Assembly: GCF_001310815.1 (NCBI RefSeq) | Contig: NZ_BAZK01000021.1 | Coordinates: 25,471 to 89,470, forward strand | Length of the DNA: 64,000 nucleotides | From: Pseudovibrio denitrificans JCM 12308 | Lineage (GTDB): Bacteria > Pseudomonadota > Alphaproteobacteria > Rhizobiales > Stappiaceae | Reading direction: 5' to 3' | In this document: positions 18,102 to 27,067 of the stretch, piece by piece | How positions within the stretch are numbered: position 1 is the first letter of the stretch | Layout: each line of letters opens with the position of its first letter | Program-made: the position numbers and the translations under genes | The notes under the pieces: model-generated | Told to the model about the DNA's origin: nothing | The model's database searches: none | The model's input: the letters and a program-made list of their open reading frames with translations, nothing else

Positions 18102-19237
18102 GACGGAACCAGATCCATTTCCTCTGCAAGCACTTCAAACATGCTGGATACATCAGCCTTGCTGGCGTGCAAGGTCAAAGCAATACGTAGACGGGAGGTG
18201 CCACGCGGAACGGTTGGCGGGCGAATGCCGCGGATGTCGTAACCGGTTTCTTGCAGGGCCTTCGCGATACGCATGGTGCGTTTGTCATCGCCAATTAAGA
18301 ACGGCAGAATATGTGTTCCGCTGCCCTTTTGACCGCACAGACGTTCCATCTCCGCATTTGCGTGGGCGACCAGATCGGCCAGTTGCTCCCGGCGCTGCGG
18401 CTGGCTCTGCACCAGTTGCAAAGACGCGCGGACGATGGCCGCAACCAGTGGAGATGGCGCCGTGGCGTAGATGAATGCGCGGGCGCGATTGATGAGATAG
18501 TCGATCATGACCGATGGACCGCACACAAGAGCGCCGGATGCGCCCAGTGCTTTGCCACAGGTGTGCAGTGAAATAACGTTTTCACGGCCTTCAAACTCAG
18601 CTGCCAGACCTCGACCACCCTTGCCCAGGACGCCAGTCGCATGGGCCTCATCAACCAGCAGGAAGGCATCGCGTTGATCGGCAAGCTCTACCAGTTCCCT
18701 GATCGGCGCCTGATCGCCATCCATGCTGTAAAGGCTTTCGCAGGCCAACCAGATACGACCCGTGCCACCCTGCTCGCGCCATTGCCTGATACGGTCTTGC
18801 GCGTCGTCCACCTGATTGTGGCGGAAGGCCATGGACTGCGCTGAGCCCAGTTTGATGCCGTCGTGCGCACTGGCGTGGATCAGGCTGTCGTGCAGCACCA
18901 GATCGCCATTTTGAGGAAGCGTGGAGAACATGGCCAGATTGGCGTTGTAGCCGCCACCAAAGAACAAAGTTCGCTCAGCGCCAAAAAGCTTGGCAGCTTC
19001 TTCTTCCAATGCCTCATGTTCAGGATCATTGCCGCGCAGCAGACGGGAGCCGCCTGCCCCCATGCCAACGCCACGTTGCAGCGCATTTTCTGCTGCCAAA
19101 CGCAATTCTGGCGCTGTTGTCAGCGCCAGATAGTCGTTGGATGAGAAATCACAGCCATGCGCTTTGAGCAGGGAACGGGATCTCCCCCGTTCCGCCAGAC
19201 GCTCCAGCGCACCCTGATGCTTATTCAGCAGGCTCAT
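18098..19237 (-). CDS. bioF: 8-amino-7-oxononanoate synthase
   Basis: This 379-residue PLP enzyme condenses pimeloyl-ACP with L-alanine to give KAPA. Alpha-oxoamine synthase features are clear: FSSNDYLAL at the start, GAGGSRLLRGN, DEAHATGVLG near the centre, and the PLP lysine in LHTCGKALGASGA. I prefer ATG 19237 (MSLLNKH), which overlaps the bioB stop (CATGAGCC arrangement); 19249 is the alternative. It is the second gene of bioBFDAZ. Confidence 0.94.
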   Translation of the reverse strand: MSLLNKHQGALERLAERGRSRSLLKAHGCDFSSNDYLALTTAPELRLAAENALQRGVGMGAGGSRLLRGNDPEHEALEEEAAKLFGAERTLFFGGGYNANLAMFSTLPQNGDLVLHDSLIHASAHDGIKLGSAQSMAFRHNQVDDAQDRIRQWREQGGTGRIWLACESLYSMDGDQAPIRELVELADQRDAFLLVDEAHATGVLGKGGRGLAAEFEGRENVISLHTCGKALGASGALVCGPSVMIDYLINRARAFIYATAPSPLVAAIVRASLQLVQSQPQRREQLADLVAHANAEMERLCGQKGSGTHILPFLIGDDKRTMRIAKALQETGYDIRGIRPPTVPRGTSRLRIALTLHASKADVSSMFEVLAEEMDLVPS

Positions 19238-20213
19238 GGGCAGTCGCACAGCTCTTCAGCCCCATTGGGCGGATGCCAAGGCGTTTGAACAGAGCTGCGT
19301 CCTTGGAGTCTTCAGGGTTGTCTGTGGTGAGCAGCGTGTCGCCTTTGAAGATGGAGTTTGCACCCGCAAAGAAGCTCATCGCCTGTGTTTCATCAGACAT
19401 TTCCGTACGGCCTGCGGACAGGCGTACGTGGGATTTTGGCATCATGATACGCGCAACAGCGATCAGACGAACGAAGTCGATCGGATCAACCGGCTCTGCA
19501 TCCTGAAGCGGTGTGCCCTCAATCGGGATAAGCATGTTGATCGGCACACTGTCCGGATGCTCATCCAATGTAGCCAGGGAAACCAGCATGTCGAGGCGAT
19601 CCATATCCTTCTCGCCCATGCCGACGATGCCACCGGAACATACCTTGATGCCCGCTTCCTTCACCAGATTGAGGGTGTCGATACGGTCGGAGAACTTACG
19701 TGTTGTAATGATCTCGCTGTAGTAGCGCTCAGAGGTGTCGATGTTGTGGTTGTAATAATCCAACCCGGCATCTTTCAGGCGCAGGATCTGCTCAGGGGTC
19801 AGCATGCCAAGTGTCATGCAGCTTTCCATGCCGAGCTCTTTGACGCCTTCCACCATCATTTCGATGGCCCGCATGTCGCGGTCTTTTGGAGAACGCCAGG
19901 CAGCGCCCATGCAATAACGGGTCGCACCGCTTTCCTTCGCCTTCTTGGCTTCTTCAAGCACCATTTGCACTTCAAGCATCTTTGAAGCGGAAAGCTCGGT
20001 GTTGTTGCGAGCGGACTGACTGCAATAAGCACAATCTTCCGGGCAACCGCCTGTCTTGATGCTCAAGAGCTGGCTCTGCTGGACCTCATTGGGGTCAAAA
20101 TGCTCGCGATGAACGCAATGAGCTTTAAACAGCAGGTCATTAAACGGCAGGTTGTAAAGGGCTTCAGCCTCTTCACGTGTCCAGTTAGTACGGATTTCTG
20201 ATGAATTTTGCAC
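19221..20213 (-). CDS. bioB: Biotin synthase
   Basis: BioB is a radical-SAM enzyme that inserts sulfur into dethiobiotin. The SAM-cluster motif is GGCPEDCAYCSQS, and an Arg ligand of the auxiliary cluster is expected in VRLSAGR. About 330 residues follow if the GTG at 20213 (before QNSSEIRTNW) is used; an upstream GTG at 20282 would add 23 residues unlike the family. The gene heads the operon, and a sequence close to the BioR operator lies upstream at 20285-20294. The enzyme depends on Fe-S assembly, here supplied by the SUF operon at 33-40 kb. Confidence 0.93.
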   Translation of the reverse strand: MQNSSEIRTNWTREEAEALYNLPFNDLLFKAHCVHREHFDPNEVQQSQLLSIKTGGCPEDCAYCSQSARNNTELSASKMLEVQMVLEEAKKAKESGATRYCMGAAWRSPKDRDMRAIEMMVEGVKELGMESCMTLGMLTPEQILRLKDAGLDYYNHNIDTSERYYSEIITTRKFSDRIDTLNLVKEAGIKVCSGGIVGMGEKDMDRLDMLVSLATLDEHPDSVPINMLIPIEGTPLQDAEPVDPIDFVRLIAVARIMMPKSHVRLSAGRTEMSDETQAMSFFAGANSIFKGDTLLTTDNPEDSKDAALFKRLGIRPMGLKSCATAHEPAE

Positions 20214-20284
20214 GCAGTTCAACTCGTTGATTTCCCCTAGGGCGTGTTTTGCCGTCAAATACAGCAAAAATGTGGCATGCACAA

Positions 20285-20294
20285 TGATCTATTA
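20285..20294. promoter_or_regulatory. Candidate BioR operator upstream of the biotin operon
   Basis: TGATCTATTA matches the alphaproteobacterial BioR consensus TTATCTATAA at 8 of 10 positions and lies 70 bp before the preferred bioB start. BioR is a GntR-family repressor of biotin genes; none is encoded in this window. Confidence 0.35.
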
Positions 20295-20340
20295 GAGGAA
20301 TTTATTAAAACTGCGGCGGATTGAACACCTTATATCCCTT

Positions 20341-20374
20341 CAGTTTTGCTGGGGTTTTGAGAGGTTCAAAACTG
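20341..20374. repeat. Nested inverted repeats in the bioB upstream region
   Basis: CAGTTTTG (20341-20348) pairs with CAAAACTG (20367-20374), and inside lies a second repeat, GTTTTGA (20354-20360) with TCAAAAC (20366-20372). The two overlap, so only one stem can form at a time. The remainder of the 20214-20619 gap is AT-rich and shows no gene. Confidence 0.4.
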
Positions 20375-20619
20375 CAGATTTCAAAGAGCTTTACAATCGT
20401 GGAATACAAAGCTGCACTGCTCAACTGATGAGACGAATTTACTCTTTAGGTGCAAAAACAGAGAAAGCGGTTTCCGCCCTTTCAAAGACATCAGCCTCTG
20501 TTCTTCAAAACTATTATGGAAAGCTAATGCACATCTAGTGTAAATTTTACAACCATTAATTGTATTAAACTCTTAAGCACATTACGCTCACTTCAGAATC
20601 GTTTAAATAGAGGCCTGGT

Positions 20620-21174
20620 ATGAGACAACTTTATTTGCTCATGATTGCTATGTTTTTAAGCTTGATGAGTGGCCAATCAGCATTCGCTCAGCTTATAGAT
20701 ATAGATTCTTTCAGAACAATGCGCTCAGCCTTCTTCAACTCAATTAAAGCTGTCCAAGTTAGTGTTGATGATAATGTAAAAGGCGGCTGTTTGCCCCGCC
20801 CTCAAGGGCTAAAGAAAAAGATGGAAGCCCACCTGCGAGAGAATGGCTTTTCAATACTTGGTGAAGGTGACATTCCTGATGCTAGAGTAATACTCAGAAT
20901 CGCAGGACTTAGGACGGAGGCCGGTTGTGTGGGTTACATCAACACAGTAATCGCCTTTTTTGTATATGGTTATGTCCCAGAATCTGAGTATGTAGAGCCC
21001 GCCACCTCATCTTACATTGGTAGCGAATTTAGTATTGGTGCATTAATGCTATCGGGCTTCAACACTAATATGCAAATGCGTCTTGAGAAAGTCGCAGAGT
21101 TGCATGCAAAAAAACTTCAAGTTGAAGTTATGCGCGGAAAACTTCACCTTCTAAAAAACATTAATTCTCAATAA
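20620..21174 (+). CDS. Secreted protein of unknown function, tandem paralogue 1
   Basis: The 184-residue protein has a strong Sec signal peptide (hydrophobic core 5-18, cleavage after AFA near residue 23). I do not recognise the family. It aligns along its whole length with the next gene: both share GGCLPRPQ (about residues 56-63), an ENGF/EDGF stretch, a DAR(V/I) strand, a second Cys in (A/E)GCV, YVPESE/FVPESE, and a C-terminal HAK-L-E--RGKL block. The two conserved Cys could form a disulfide in the periplasm. The gene lies in an AT-richer stretch with an A/T-biased third codon base, unlike the bio genes beside it, which suggests horizontal origin. Confidence 0.7.
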   Translation: MRQLYLLMIAMFLSLMSGQSAFAQLIDIDSFRTMRSAFFNSIKAVQVSVDDNVKGGCLPRPQGLKKKMEAHLRENGFSILGEGDIPDARVILRIAGLRTEAGCVGYINTVIAFFVYGYVPESEYVEPATSSYIGSEFSIGALMLSGFNTNMQMRLEKVAELHAKKLQVEVMRGKLHLLKNINSQ

Positions 21175-21255
21175 ATTAGTAAGTTCATCACCTCTCTCAG
21201 GAAGGTGAAAGGGCATTTGAGGCTGACTCTTTAAACAGTTAGAGCAAGATTTGTT

Positions 21256-21816
21256 ATGAAATCAAATTATTTATCCATCGCAGCTTTGTTTGTGAGCTTG
21301 ATATACACCCAGACTGCCTTTGCGGCAAGCTTATCTTCTTACGAGGCGGTGGATGCTGCTTTCCTCACTTCAATTAACACCGTTGAAGTTCGCATCGATG
21401 ATCAAGTTAGTGGAGGATGTTTGCCACGCCCTCAACAACTTAAGCACATAGTACGAGCCAACTTAACAGAAGATGGATTTTTAGTCGTTGAAGAAGGGCG
21501 AGAGTCTGATGCTCGAATTGAGATAAGCGCCCTAGGTTATAGAACCAAAGCTGGCTGCGTCGTTCACATCAGGACGGATGTAGCCTTTTATACGTTGGGT
21601 TTTGTACCGGAGTCAGAGTTTGTGAAAGTAGGAACCTCCGGTGTGATTAATACCGAGTTGAATGTTGGGGAGAGGCTGTTAACAGGCTCCAATATGCAGA
21701 GTCGTCTTGATAAAGTTGTAATGTTGCATGCAAAGCAACTCAATTTGGAGATCACGCGAGGAAAACTCTATATACTAAAAGGTGTAAGGGATAAAAATCT
21801 CTACATTGCGCCTTGA
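21256..21816 (+). CDS. Secreted protein of unknown function, tandem paralogue 2
   Basis: This 186-residue protein has a signal peptide cleaved after AFA near residue 23 and is a diverged duplicate of the gene 81 bp upstream. The pattern of the two conserved Cys (GGCLPRPQ and AGCV) and the alternating hydrophobic strands in the second half (for example VEVRIDD, ARIEISALGYR, TDVAFYTLGF) suggest a small beta-rich fold. No catalytic motif, lipobox or membrane helix beyond the signal peptide is visible. Conservation of both copies implies selection; they may act together or as variants. Confidence 0.7.
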   Translation: MKSNYLSIAALFVSLIYTQTAFAASLSSYEAVDAAFLTSINTVEVRIDDQVSGGCLPRPQQLKHIVRANLTEDGFLVVEEGRESDARIEISALGYRTKAGCVVHIRTDVAFYTLGFVPESEFVKVGTSGVINTELNVGERLLTGSNMQSRLDKVVMLHAKQLNLEITRGKLYILKGVRDKNLYIAP

Positions 21817-22217
21817 AGTGCATCAGACCGTCTATCACTACTTCTATTCATAGCGTGAGCGGATCAGGGTGAGTTGTTATAGTTTAACAAAGGGAAAACG
21901 ATAGCAAGTTCATTCTGATCCAGCCCTTAAATACGTAACCATCAGAAATTAAAAAGAAAATCTGTATTTTCGCTTGCCGCTGAAACTTAGGCAGTAACGC
22001 ACCAACAAGCTTGTAAAGCTCATCTTGAGCAATTCTCACACTCTATGTTTCTATCAAAGTTTCAAGTCGTTATTTAGTAAAGATGTCACGAAATGGACTG
22101 TGGCAGGAGTAACAACTCATTAGGTTATCCTGAAAATAGACCGAATCAGAAAGGATACAAAACTGTCAAACAGTCCAACTAACTTTTAGGAAGAAGATGC
22201 CAAGCCGTTTAAAAAAG
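21817..22217. other. AT-rich intergenic region with no gene seen
   Basis: This 401-bp stretch between the tandem secreted paralogues and tRNA-Arg shows no open frame with a credible start, no integrase remnant and no clear hairpin with a T-run. It continues the low-GC composition of the paralogue pair. Confidence 0.5.
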
Positions 22218-22294
22218 TGGCGATCCCTGCAGGATTCGAACCTGCGACCGTCGGCTTAGAAGGCCGGTGCTCTATCCAGCTGAGCTAAGGGACC
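22218..22294 (-). tRNA. tRNA-Arg (anticodon TCT)
   Basis: The minus strand folds into a 77-nt tRNA including an encoded CCA. It has acceptor GGTCCCT/AGGGATC with one G-T pair, D-stem GCTC/GAGC, anticodon loop CTTCTAA, and T-arm GCAGG-TTCGAAT-CCTGC. The first anticodon-stem pair (27-43) is C-A, a mismatch worth checking given the other apparent base errors in the window. Confidence 0.95.
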
Positions 22295-22374
22295 GCTTTG
22301 GCTCGGGGCGATCAGCTCGCCCCTTGCGTGAGATGTTTCATAAGGCCGTTAGAGAATAATCTCAATGGCGAAAC

Positions 22375-22680
22375 TTAATGTGTCCACGGAGATAATCTGT
22401 CAAAACGGAAATTATCTGAATAAGATGCACGGCGGTGCTTGCGCTTGGCCTCTTCATCAACGCGGTACTGAATGTTGTTGCGGCTGGCATACGCGACCGC
22501 TTCTTCCTTGGAGGAGAATTTCAGCTTCACCTGCTGTTTCATGTCGCCGGAAGATGTGTAGCCCATGAGCGGGTCAATGGACTTTGGAGACTGCGGATCA
22601 AACTCCAGCACCCAGTTGTTGGTTTTGGCGGTTCCGGACTGCATGGCCGTTTTGGCTGGATTGTAGATTCTAGCTACCAT
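22375..22680 (-). CDS. NADH dehydrogenase accessory subunit, NDUFS4-like (ETC complex I subunit family)
   Basis: This 101-residue protein matches the bacterial homologues of the complex I accessory subunit NDUFS4 (18 kDa): an N-terminal ARIYNPAKTAMQSG, a central WVLEFDP and the YTSSGDM segment, then KFSSKEEAVAYA with a basic tail. It likely binds the peripheral arm of complex I on the cytoplasmic side. The ATG is preceded by GAGAGGTGAC. Such subunits are found mainly in alphaproteobacteria, the mitochondrial lineage, and an NDUFA12 homologue lies at 41.3 kb. Confidence 0.88.
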   Translation of the reverse strand: MVARIYNPAKTAMQSGTAKTNNWVLEFDPQSPKSIDPLMGYTSSGDMKQQVKLKFSSKEEAVAYASRNNIQYRVDEEAKRKHRRASYSDNFRFDRLSPWTH

Positions 22681-23267
22681 GTCACCTCTCTTGCTCGCAT
22701 CGGAATCGGAAACACGTTTTCCAAGGCGAAATACCAGTTTTCCTGTTTCTTCTCCAATTATGCCATTGGTGTCAATGCACTTGGTAAACCTATACCGATT
22801 TCTCTTAGTAAATAACTATAGATGCACTCATTGCGGCAGCAAGTGCAATAATTGCGCTCATAGGTGCAATATTTGCGGTTTTGACTTCAGTATTATTGGA
22901 CTTGACGCTGAGCCATTTTGAGTGAAGGTAGTGCGAAGTTTTCGTGAAATATCTGTGACTAGTTACTTCTCCAAAGTTTATAGGTATTTTTAACTTGAAA
23001 TATACCGGCGCAAAAACTAGTTTGCACGCGAACTGAGCGTTCACCGGAAATAAAAGCGCTTGCAGGTAGCTTTAATACACAAAGTTCCTCGAGAAATGTT
23101 TCCGGCGCAGGCTCATTTGAAGGCAAAGGTGCCACACTAAATGACATGCACTCACCTGTCCTTATCGGATGATGAGGGGTTGGGTGCCAAATTGCAGTGG
23201 GTATGATGCTTGCTGCGCGGTGCATGAGAAACTACGCGAAGAAGACGCGGCGAAAAAAGTATACAGC
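22681..23267. other. Intergenic region with a doubtful Cys-rich mini-ORF
   Basis: This 587-bp gap holds the divergent promoters of the NDUFS4-like and phosphate transporter genes. The only notable reading frame is on the plus strand at 22775-22921 (48 codons), with six Cys in CxxC-type spacing (RCTHCGSKCNNCAHRCNICG). It lacks a ribosome-binding site, and the same bases read as an Ala-rich string on the minus strand, so I do not call it a gene. Confidence 0.4.
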
Positions 23268-24758
23268 ATGTCTAACCTTAGAAAAAAGCCGACTCTAGAC
23301 AAAGACTTAGAAAAGTTTTCCAGGCTAGAGCTGGCCGGCAACGCAATGGCACGGCCATTGGTTGCTCCTGCGGTCGCATTTGTTTTTCTAATGTTCGCTA
23401 TGGCGATGGCTGGTTTTTATGTCTCTGACCAACCAAACGCTATTATTATTGTTGCTGCAGCTGGTATTGGCGCCTATCTGGCGATCAACATCGGCGCAAA
23501 TGATGTGGCAAACAATGTGGGCCCTTCCGTGGGCTCCAAAGCTCTCACAATCGGCGGCGCCCTGCTGCTGGCTGCCATCTTTGAGAGTGCTGGCGCTTTG
23601 ATTGCCGGTGGTGACGTTGTTAAAACGGTTTCCAAGGGCATTATCGACGCAAGTCAGGTTGGTGACTATACCGACTTCGTAAAGCTGATGCTGGCGGCGC
23701 TGATTTCCGCTGCAATCTGGCTGAACCTTGCGACCTGGATCGGCGCACCTGTTTCCACCACTCACTCCATTGTTGGGGGCGTGATGGGTGGCGGCATTGC
23801 TGCTGCTGGTTTCAGCTCTGTAAGCTGGGGCACTATGGCCGGTATCGCGGCCAGCTGGGTTATCTCTCCGGTTCTGGGCGGCATCATTGCTGCACTGTTC
23901 CTGGCCTTCATCAAAAGCTTCATCATCTATCAGCACGATAAAATCGCTGCTGCGCGCCGCTGGGTGCCACTGCTGATCGCGATTATGGCGGGTGCATTTG
24001 CGACCTACCTGGCGATGAAGGGCCTGAAGAAGATCGTCAAGATCGACATCGAGATTGCTCTTCTGATTGGTGCTGCAGCGTTTGTTATCGCGCTGCTGGT
24101 TTGTCGCCCACTGATCCGCAAGCAGTCTGAAGGCATGGAGAACCGCAACCAGTCTCTGCGTACGCTGTTCCGCTGGCCTCTGATTTTCTCTGCTGCGCTT
24201 CTCTCATTTGCGCATGGTGCAAATGACGTTGCAAACGCGATTGGTCCGCTCTCTGCAATCGTGCACACCATTCAGGAAGGTGGCATTGCGAAAGCTGTTG
24301 CGATCCCTCTGTGGGTGATGCTGATCGGTGCGTTTGGTATTTCCTTCGGACTGATGCTGTTTGGTCCTAAGCTGATCCGTATGGTTGGCGAGAAGATCAC
24401 CAAGCTGAACCCAATGCGCGCTTACTGTGTGTCCCTGTCCGCTGCGATCACCGTGATCTTTGCAAGCTGGCTCGGCCTGCCTGTGAGCTCCACGCACATT
24501 GCTGTGGGTGCGATCTTCGGTGTTGGCTTCTTCCGTGAGTGGTACACCATGAAGTCCAAGCGCCGCATTGCTTTCGTGAAGCAGAGCACCGGCATGGAGA
24601 CCTTCAAGCAGAATCGCGTCAAGGAAGACGAGAAGCGCCGTATGCTGGTTCGCCGCTCGCACTTCATGACCATCATTGCTGCATGGGTTATCACCGTGCC
24701 GCTGGCAGCGATCCTGTCTGCTTGCATGTTCTTCGTTGTGGACCTCTTCATCTTCTAA
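23268..24758 (+). CDS. Inorganic phosphate transporter, PiT family
   Basis: A 496-residue low-affinity phosphate permease (proton- or metal-phosphate-coupled). It has about 11 membrane segments and the two inverted PiT signature repeats, NIGANDVANNVGPSVG near residue 80 and AHGANDVANAIGPLSA near 330. A central hydrophilic loop (about 225-320) and a charged segment before the last helix (QNRVKEDEKRRML) are also typical. I chose ATG 23268 (MSNLRKK); a longer frame back to 23169 gives a Cys-rich, non-family extension. It stands alone with its own terminator. Confidence 0.92.
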   Translation: MSNLRKKPTLDKDLEKFSRLELAGNAMARPLVAPAVAFVFLMFAMAMAGFYVSDQPNAIIIVAAAGIGAYLAINIGANDVANNVGPSVGSKALTIGGALLLAAIFESAGALIAGGDVVKTVSKGIIDASQVGDYTDFVKLMLAALISAAIWLNLATWIGAPVSTTHSIVGGVMGGGIAAAGFSSVSWGTMAGIAASWVISPVLGGIIAALFLAFIKSFIIYQHDKIAAARRWVPLLIAIMAGAFATYLAMKGLKKIVKIDIEIALLIGAAAFVIALLVCRPLIRKQSEGMENRNQSLRTLFRWPLIFSAALLSFAHGANDVANAIGPLSAIVHTIQEGGIAKAVAIPLWVMLIGAFGISFGLMLFGPKLIRMVGEKITKLNPMRAYCVSLSAAITVIFASWLGLPVSSTHIAVGAIFGVGFFREWYTMKSKRRIAFVKQSTGMETFKQNRVKEDEKRRMLVRRSHFMTIIAAWVITVPLAAILSACMFFVVDLFIF

Positions 24759-24783
24759 GAAGAGCCGAACAACACAAGATTTC

Positions 24784-24817
24784 AAAAGCCCGGAGGTTTA
24801 CGCCTCTGGGCTTTTTT
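24784..24817 (+). terminator. Rho-independent terminator of the phosphate transporter gene
   Basis: AAGCCCGGAGG pairs with CCTCTGGGCTT (one G-T) around a TTTACG loop and is followed by six T, 25 nt after the stop codon. The next 293 bp to tRNA-Pro show no credible gene. Confidence 0.85.
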
Positions 24818-25110
24818 ATTGCGCCAGCGTGCTTCCCTCATTGCTAAGCTGAATGCTCTTTATGAGGCGCATAGAACCGCCTGTAATGCCCACCTGAAGC
24901 CCTTCGCACAACCATTGCTAAATGGGCCTGCGAACGCCACTGGAGAGGCCTGCGAATAGACTGCTGCTCCAGCATAAAGGTCTTGATTGTACGAGAAAGT
25001 TTCGGTGCACCTGATGAGCTCGCAGCCTCTGAAAGGTTGGTGCAGACACAAAAAAACACGGAGATGATCCGTGCTGTTTCAGTCTTAAATTTTAAGAGAG
25101 AAAAAGAAGA

Positions 25111-25187
<77 letters not shown>

Positions 25188-25398
25188 TTACTCATCAACG
25201 TGACGCCCCGCGGCGTCTTGTTGAGGCAGGTATATAGGCAGAGTTTTAAAGCTTGGCAATAGCGTTTTGTAGTTTTTCCCAAATCATGCGTGAAAAATGA
25301 GAAATCAGCTTCCAGCTGTTGAAAAGGCTGAAATTTCAGGGGCTTAAACAATATGCGTGAAGACTGTGAAAATTTTAGCTTTTCTGCGGGGTTCAGGC

Positions 25399-25430
25399 AA
25401 AAAAAGAGGGTGAGCCAAAAGACTCACCCC
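25399..25430 (-). terminator. Rho-independent terminator of the ExoR-like gene
   Basis: On the minus strand GGGTGAG and CTCACCC form a 7-bp stem with an 8-nt loop, followed by TC and a seven-T run. It lies about 150 nt after the ExoR-like stop codon. The rest of 25188-25577 shows nothing else. Confidence 0.7.
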
Positions 25431-25577
25431 AAGTACATTCCAGAGACCCGCATCGGGGTCTACAATCGCCAAACAGAGGTCAATAACAAAACTTGAATAT
25501 TGAACTCATGATTTAAATCGCAGAAATAACCTGAGTGGTCAAGTCATATTTAGAAGAAAATGCAGGAAGGGCGTGGA

Positions 25578-26447
25578 TTAGTTGCTGGAGGCAACCACGT
25601 GACCGCGTTTTGCGAGCCATTCATCAGCCCATTCAGCGGATTTGCGGCGTTCTTTTTCGGAGGCCAGAGAGAAGGCTTTCTCGTGCAGCGTGACGATCCA
25701 GGTGTCATTTGCACCGCCGACAATCTGCCTGCGCGCCAAAGTCATCCATTTCAGACCGGTTATGCGTGCTGTGGTGAGTTCTTCTGTAAAGTAAAGAAGT
25801 TCACCGAATTTAGCCTGTGCGCCCACATGACCTTTTACTGCTGCCAGCTTAAGCCAACGCGCCGCGAGACGGCGGTCATGATCCGGAAGCTTGTCGTCCA
25901 GATACATAAGGCCGAGATTGTACTGGGCATCTGCATCACCGAAATAAGACGCGGCGTAGGTGAAGACCTCACGTGCCTTATAGGTGTTCTGCTTGACTGG
26001 AGTATCGCCAATGCCTGTCAGGAAGTAACGGCCTAGTTCAACGAGTGCACTTGCCACGAAAGGAGCGGAGCGCGCGTTGGGACCATCGGAAGAATATTCT
26101 CGGACGACCTGAGAAAAGTACTGGAACGCCTGAAGATCATCTTCTGGCACACCATCTCCCTGCGCGTACATTCTGCCGAGCTTCCAGGCGGCCATGGCCT
26201 GCCCGTTTTCAGCAGCATAACGAAGCGGAGAAAGTGCCTTGTCTTTTTCACCGGAGTAATAAGCGCGGGCCCCTTCTTTCAGAGCCTGCTGAGGTGTGAC
26301 GTTTGCCATCTGGTTGACGGCGGCCATAGCATCGGCACTCTTATTTGAATCGAGTGCGTAAACATTTGCAACTGCAGCGAACGTGAGAACCGAGACACAG
26401 CTCAAGCTTGTTATAAGACGCGTAAACGCAGCGCGGTGCGTCACCAT
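25578..26447 (-). CDS. exoR: ExoR-like Sel1-repeat regulatory protein
   Basis: A 289-residue exported protein with a signal peptide (SVLTFAAVANVYA, cleavage near residue 32) and three to four Sel1-type repeats between about 80 and 230 (AAWKLGRMYAQGDGVPEDD; AQYNLGLMYLDDKLPDH; AQAKFGELLYF). Layout and length match rhizobial ExoR, a periplasmic protein that binds the ExoS/ChvG sensor kinase and restrains the ExoS-ChvI response controlling exopolysaccharide and motility. The kinase pair is not in this window. I used ATG 26447; a TTG at 26474 with a TGAGG site upstream is a good alternative. Confidence 0.82.
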   Translation of the reverse strand: MVTHRAAFTRLITSLSCVSVLTFAAVANVYALDSNKSADAMAAVNQMANVTPQQALKEGARAYYSGEKDKALSPLRYAAENGQAMAAWKLGRMYAQGDGVPEDDLQAFQYFSQVVREYSSDGPNARSAPFVASALVELGRYFLTGIGDTPVKQNTYKAREVFTYAASYFGDADAQYNLGLMYLDDKLPDHDRRLAARWLKLAAVKGHVGAQAKFGELLYFTEELTTARITGLKWMTLARRQIVGGANDTWIVTLHEKAFSLASEKERRKSAEWADEWLAKRGHVVASSN

Positions 26448-26474
26448 TCCATCTTTAAACAATGCTTTTTTCAA

Positions 26475-27067
26475 AGTGCCTCACTTGACCGCTGTCGAAT
26501 GATCAACGGTTCTGACTTCTCATGTTTTCATGCCGTCGTTGTAGGTTCAGGCTATGAAAGGAAAAAATGTCAATTTTGTTTCCAAAGGCGACATATCTTC
26601 AAATTGTCACAAATGATCTTACAAATGCCTAGCTTTCAATCTGATTGACAAAAAACCTACACAGTTCGACCACCTCTCAAACATGGACAAGGCAAACTAT
26701 CCAATTTGCCTTTACCGAACCAGTGTCAGTTTCGACCATTCCGGTCAGCGTAATTTCATGTTGCAAGCTCGCAACAATCTACAGCACATGACGCTACTGC
26801 ATTGTGTATGTGCGGTGTAAAGTTTTGACCACAGGCCATAGGGTAATCAGAAATGCCATTTGTATTTTCGCCGCGAATGGCGCATATGGCTGTCAGATGC
26901 CCGCTAAAGGTGGGGCTCGGCACATTCAGGTAAGCGAAAAAGCGTATATCTGGCGCTTACCCACAAGGAACAAGAGTAGAACTCCGGCAGATCTTTGCCC
27001 TTTTCTCTCAGTCCTGCAAAACTGCCGTTTGATTCGAGACTACTAAGCGCAAGACCAAAGAGGTACG
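26475..27067. other. Divergent intergenic region between exoR-like and parE
   Basis: This 593-bp region should hold both promoters. The only structure I see is an 8-bp inverted repeat, AAGGCAAA (26689-26696) with TTTGCCTT (26705-26712), loop 8 nt, with no T-run. No open frame has a credible start. Confidence 0.4.

Noticed and set aside
20283..22294. Integrated phage or genomic island with attachment sites at tRNA-Arg
   Set aside because: No integrase, transposase or repeat of the tRNA 3' end was seen; only a composition shift supports foreign origin.
24844..25059. A 71-codon minus-strand frame between the phosphate transporter and tRNA-Pro
   Set aside because: Basic, low-information sequence with no start signal; probably non-coding.
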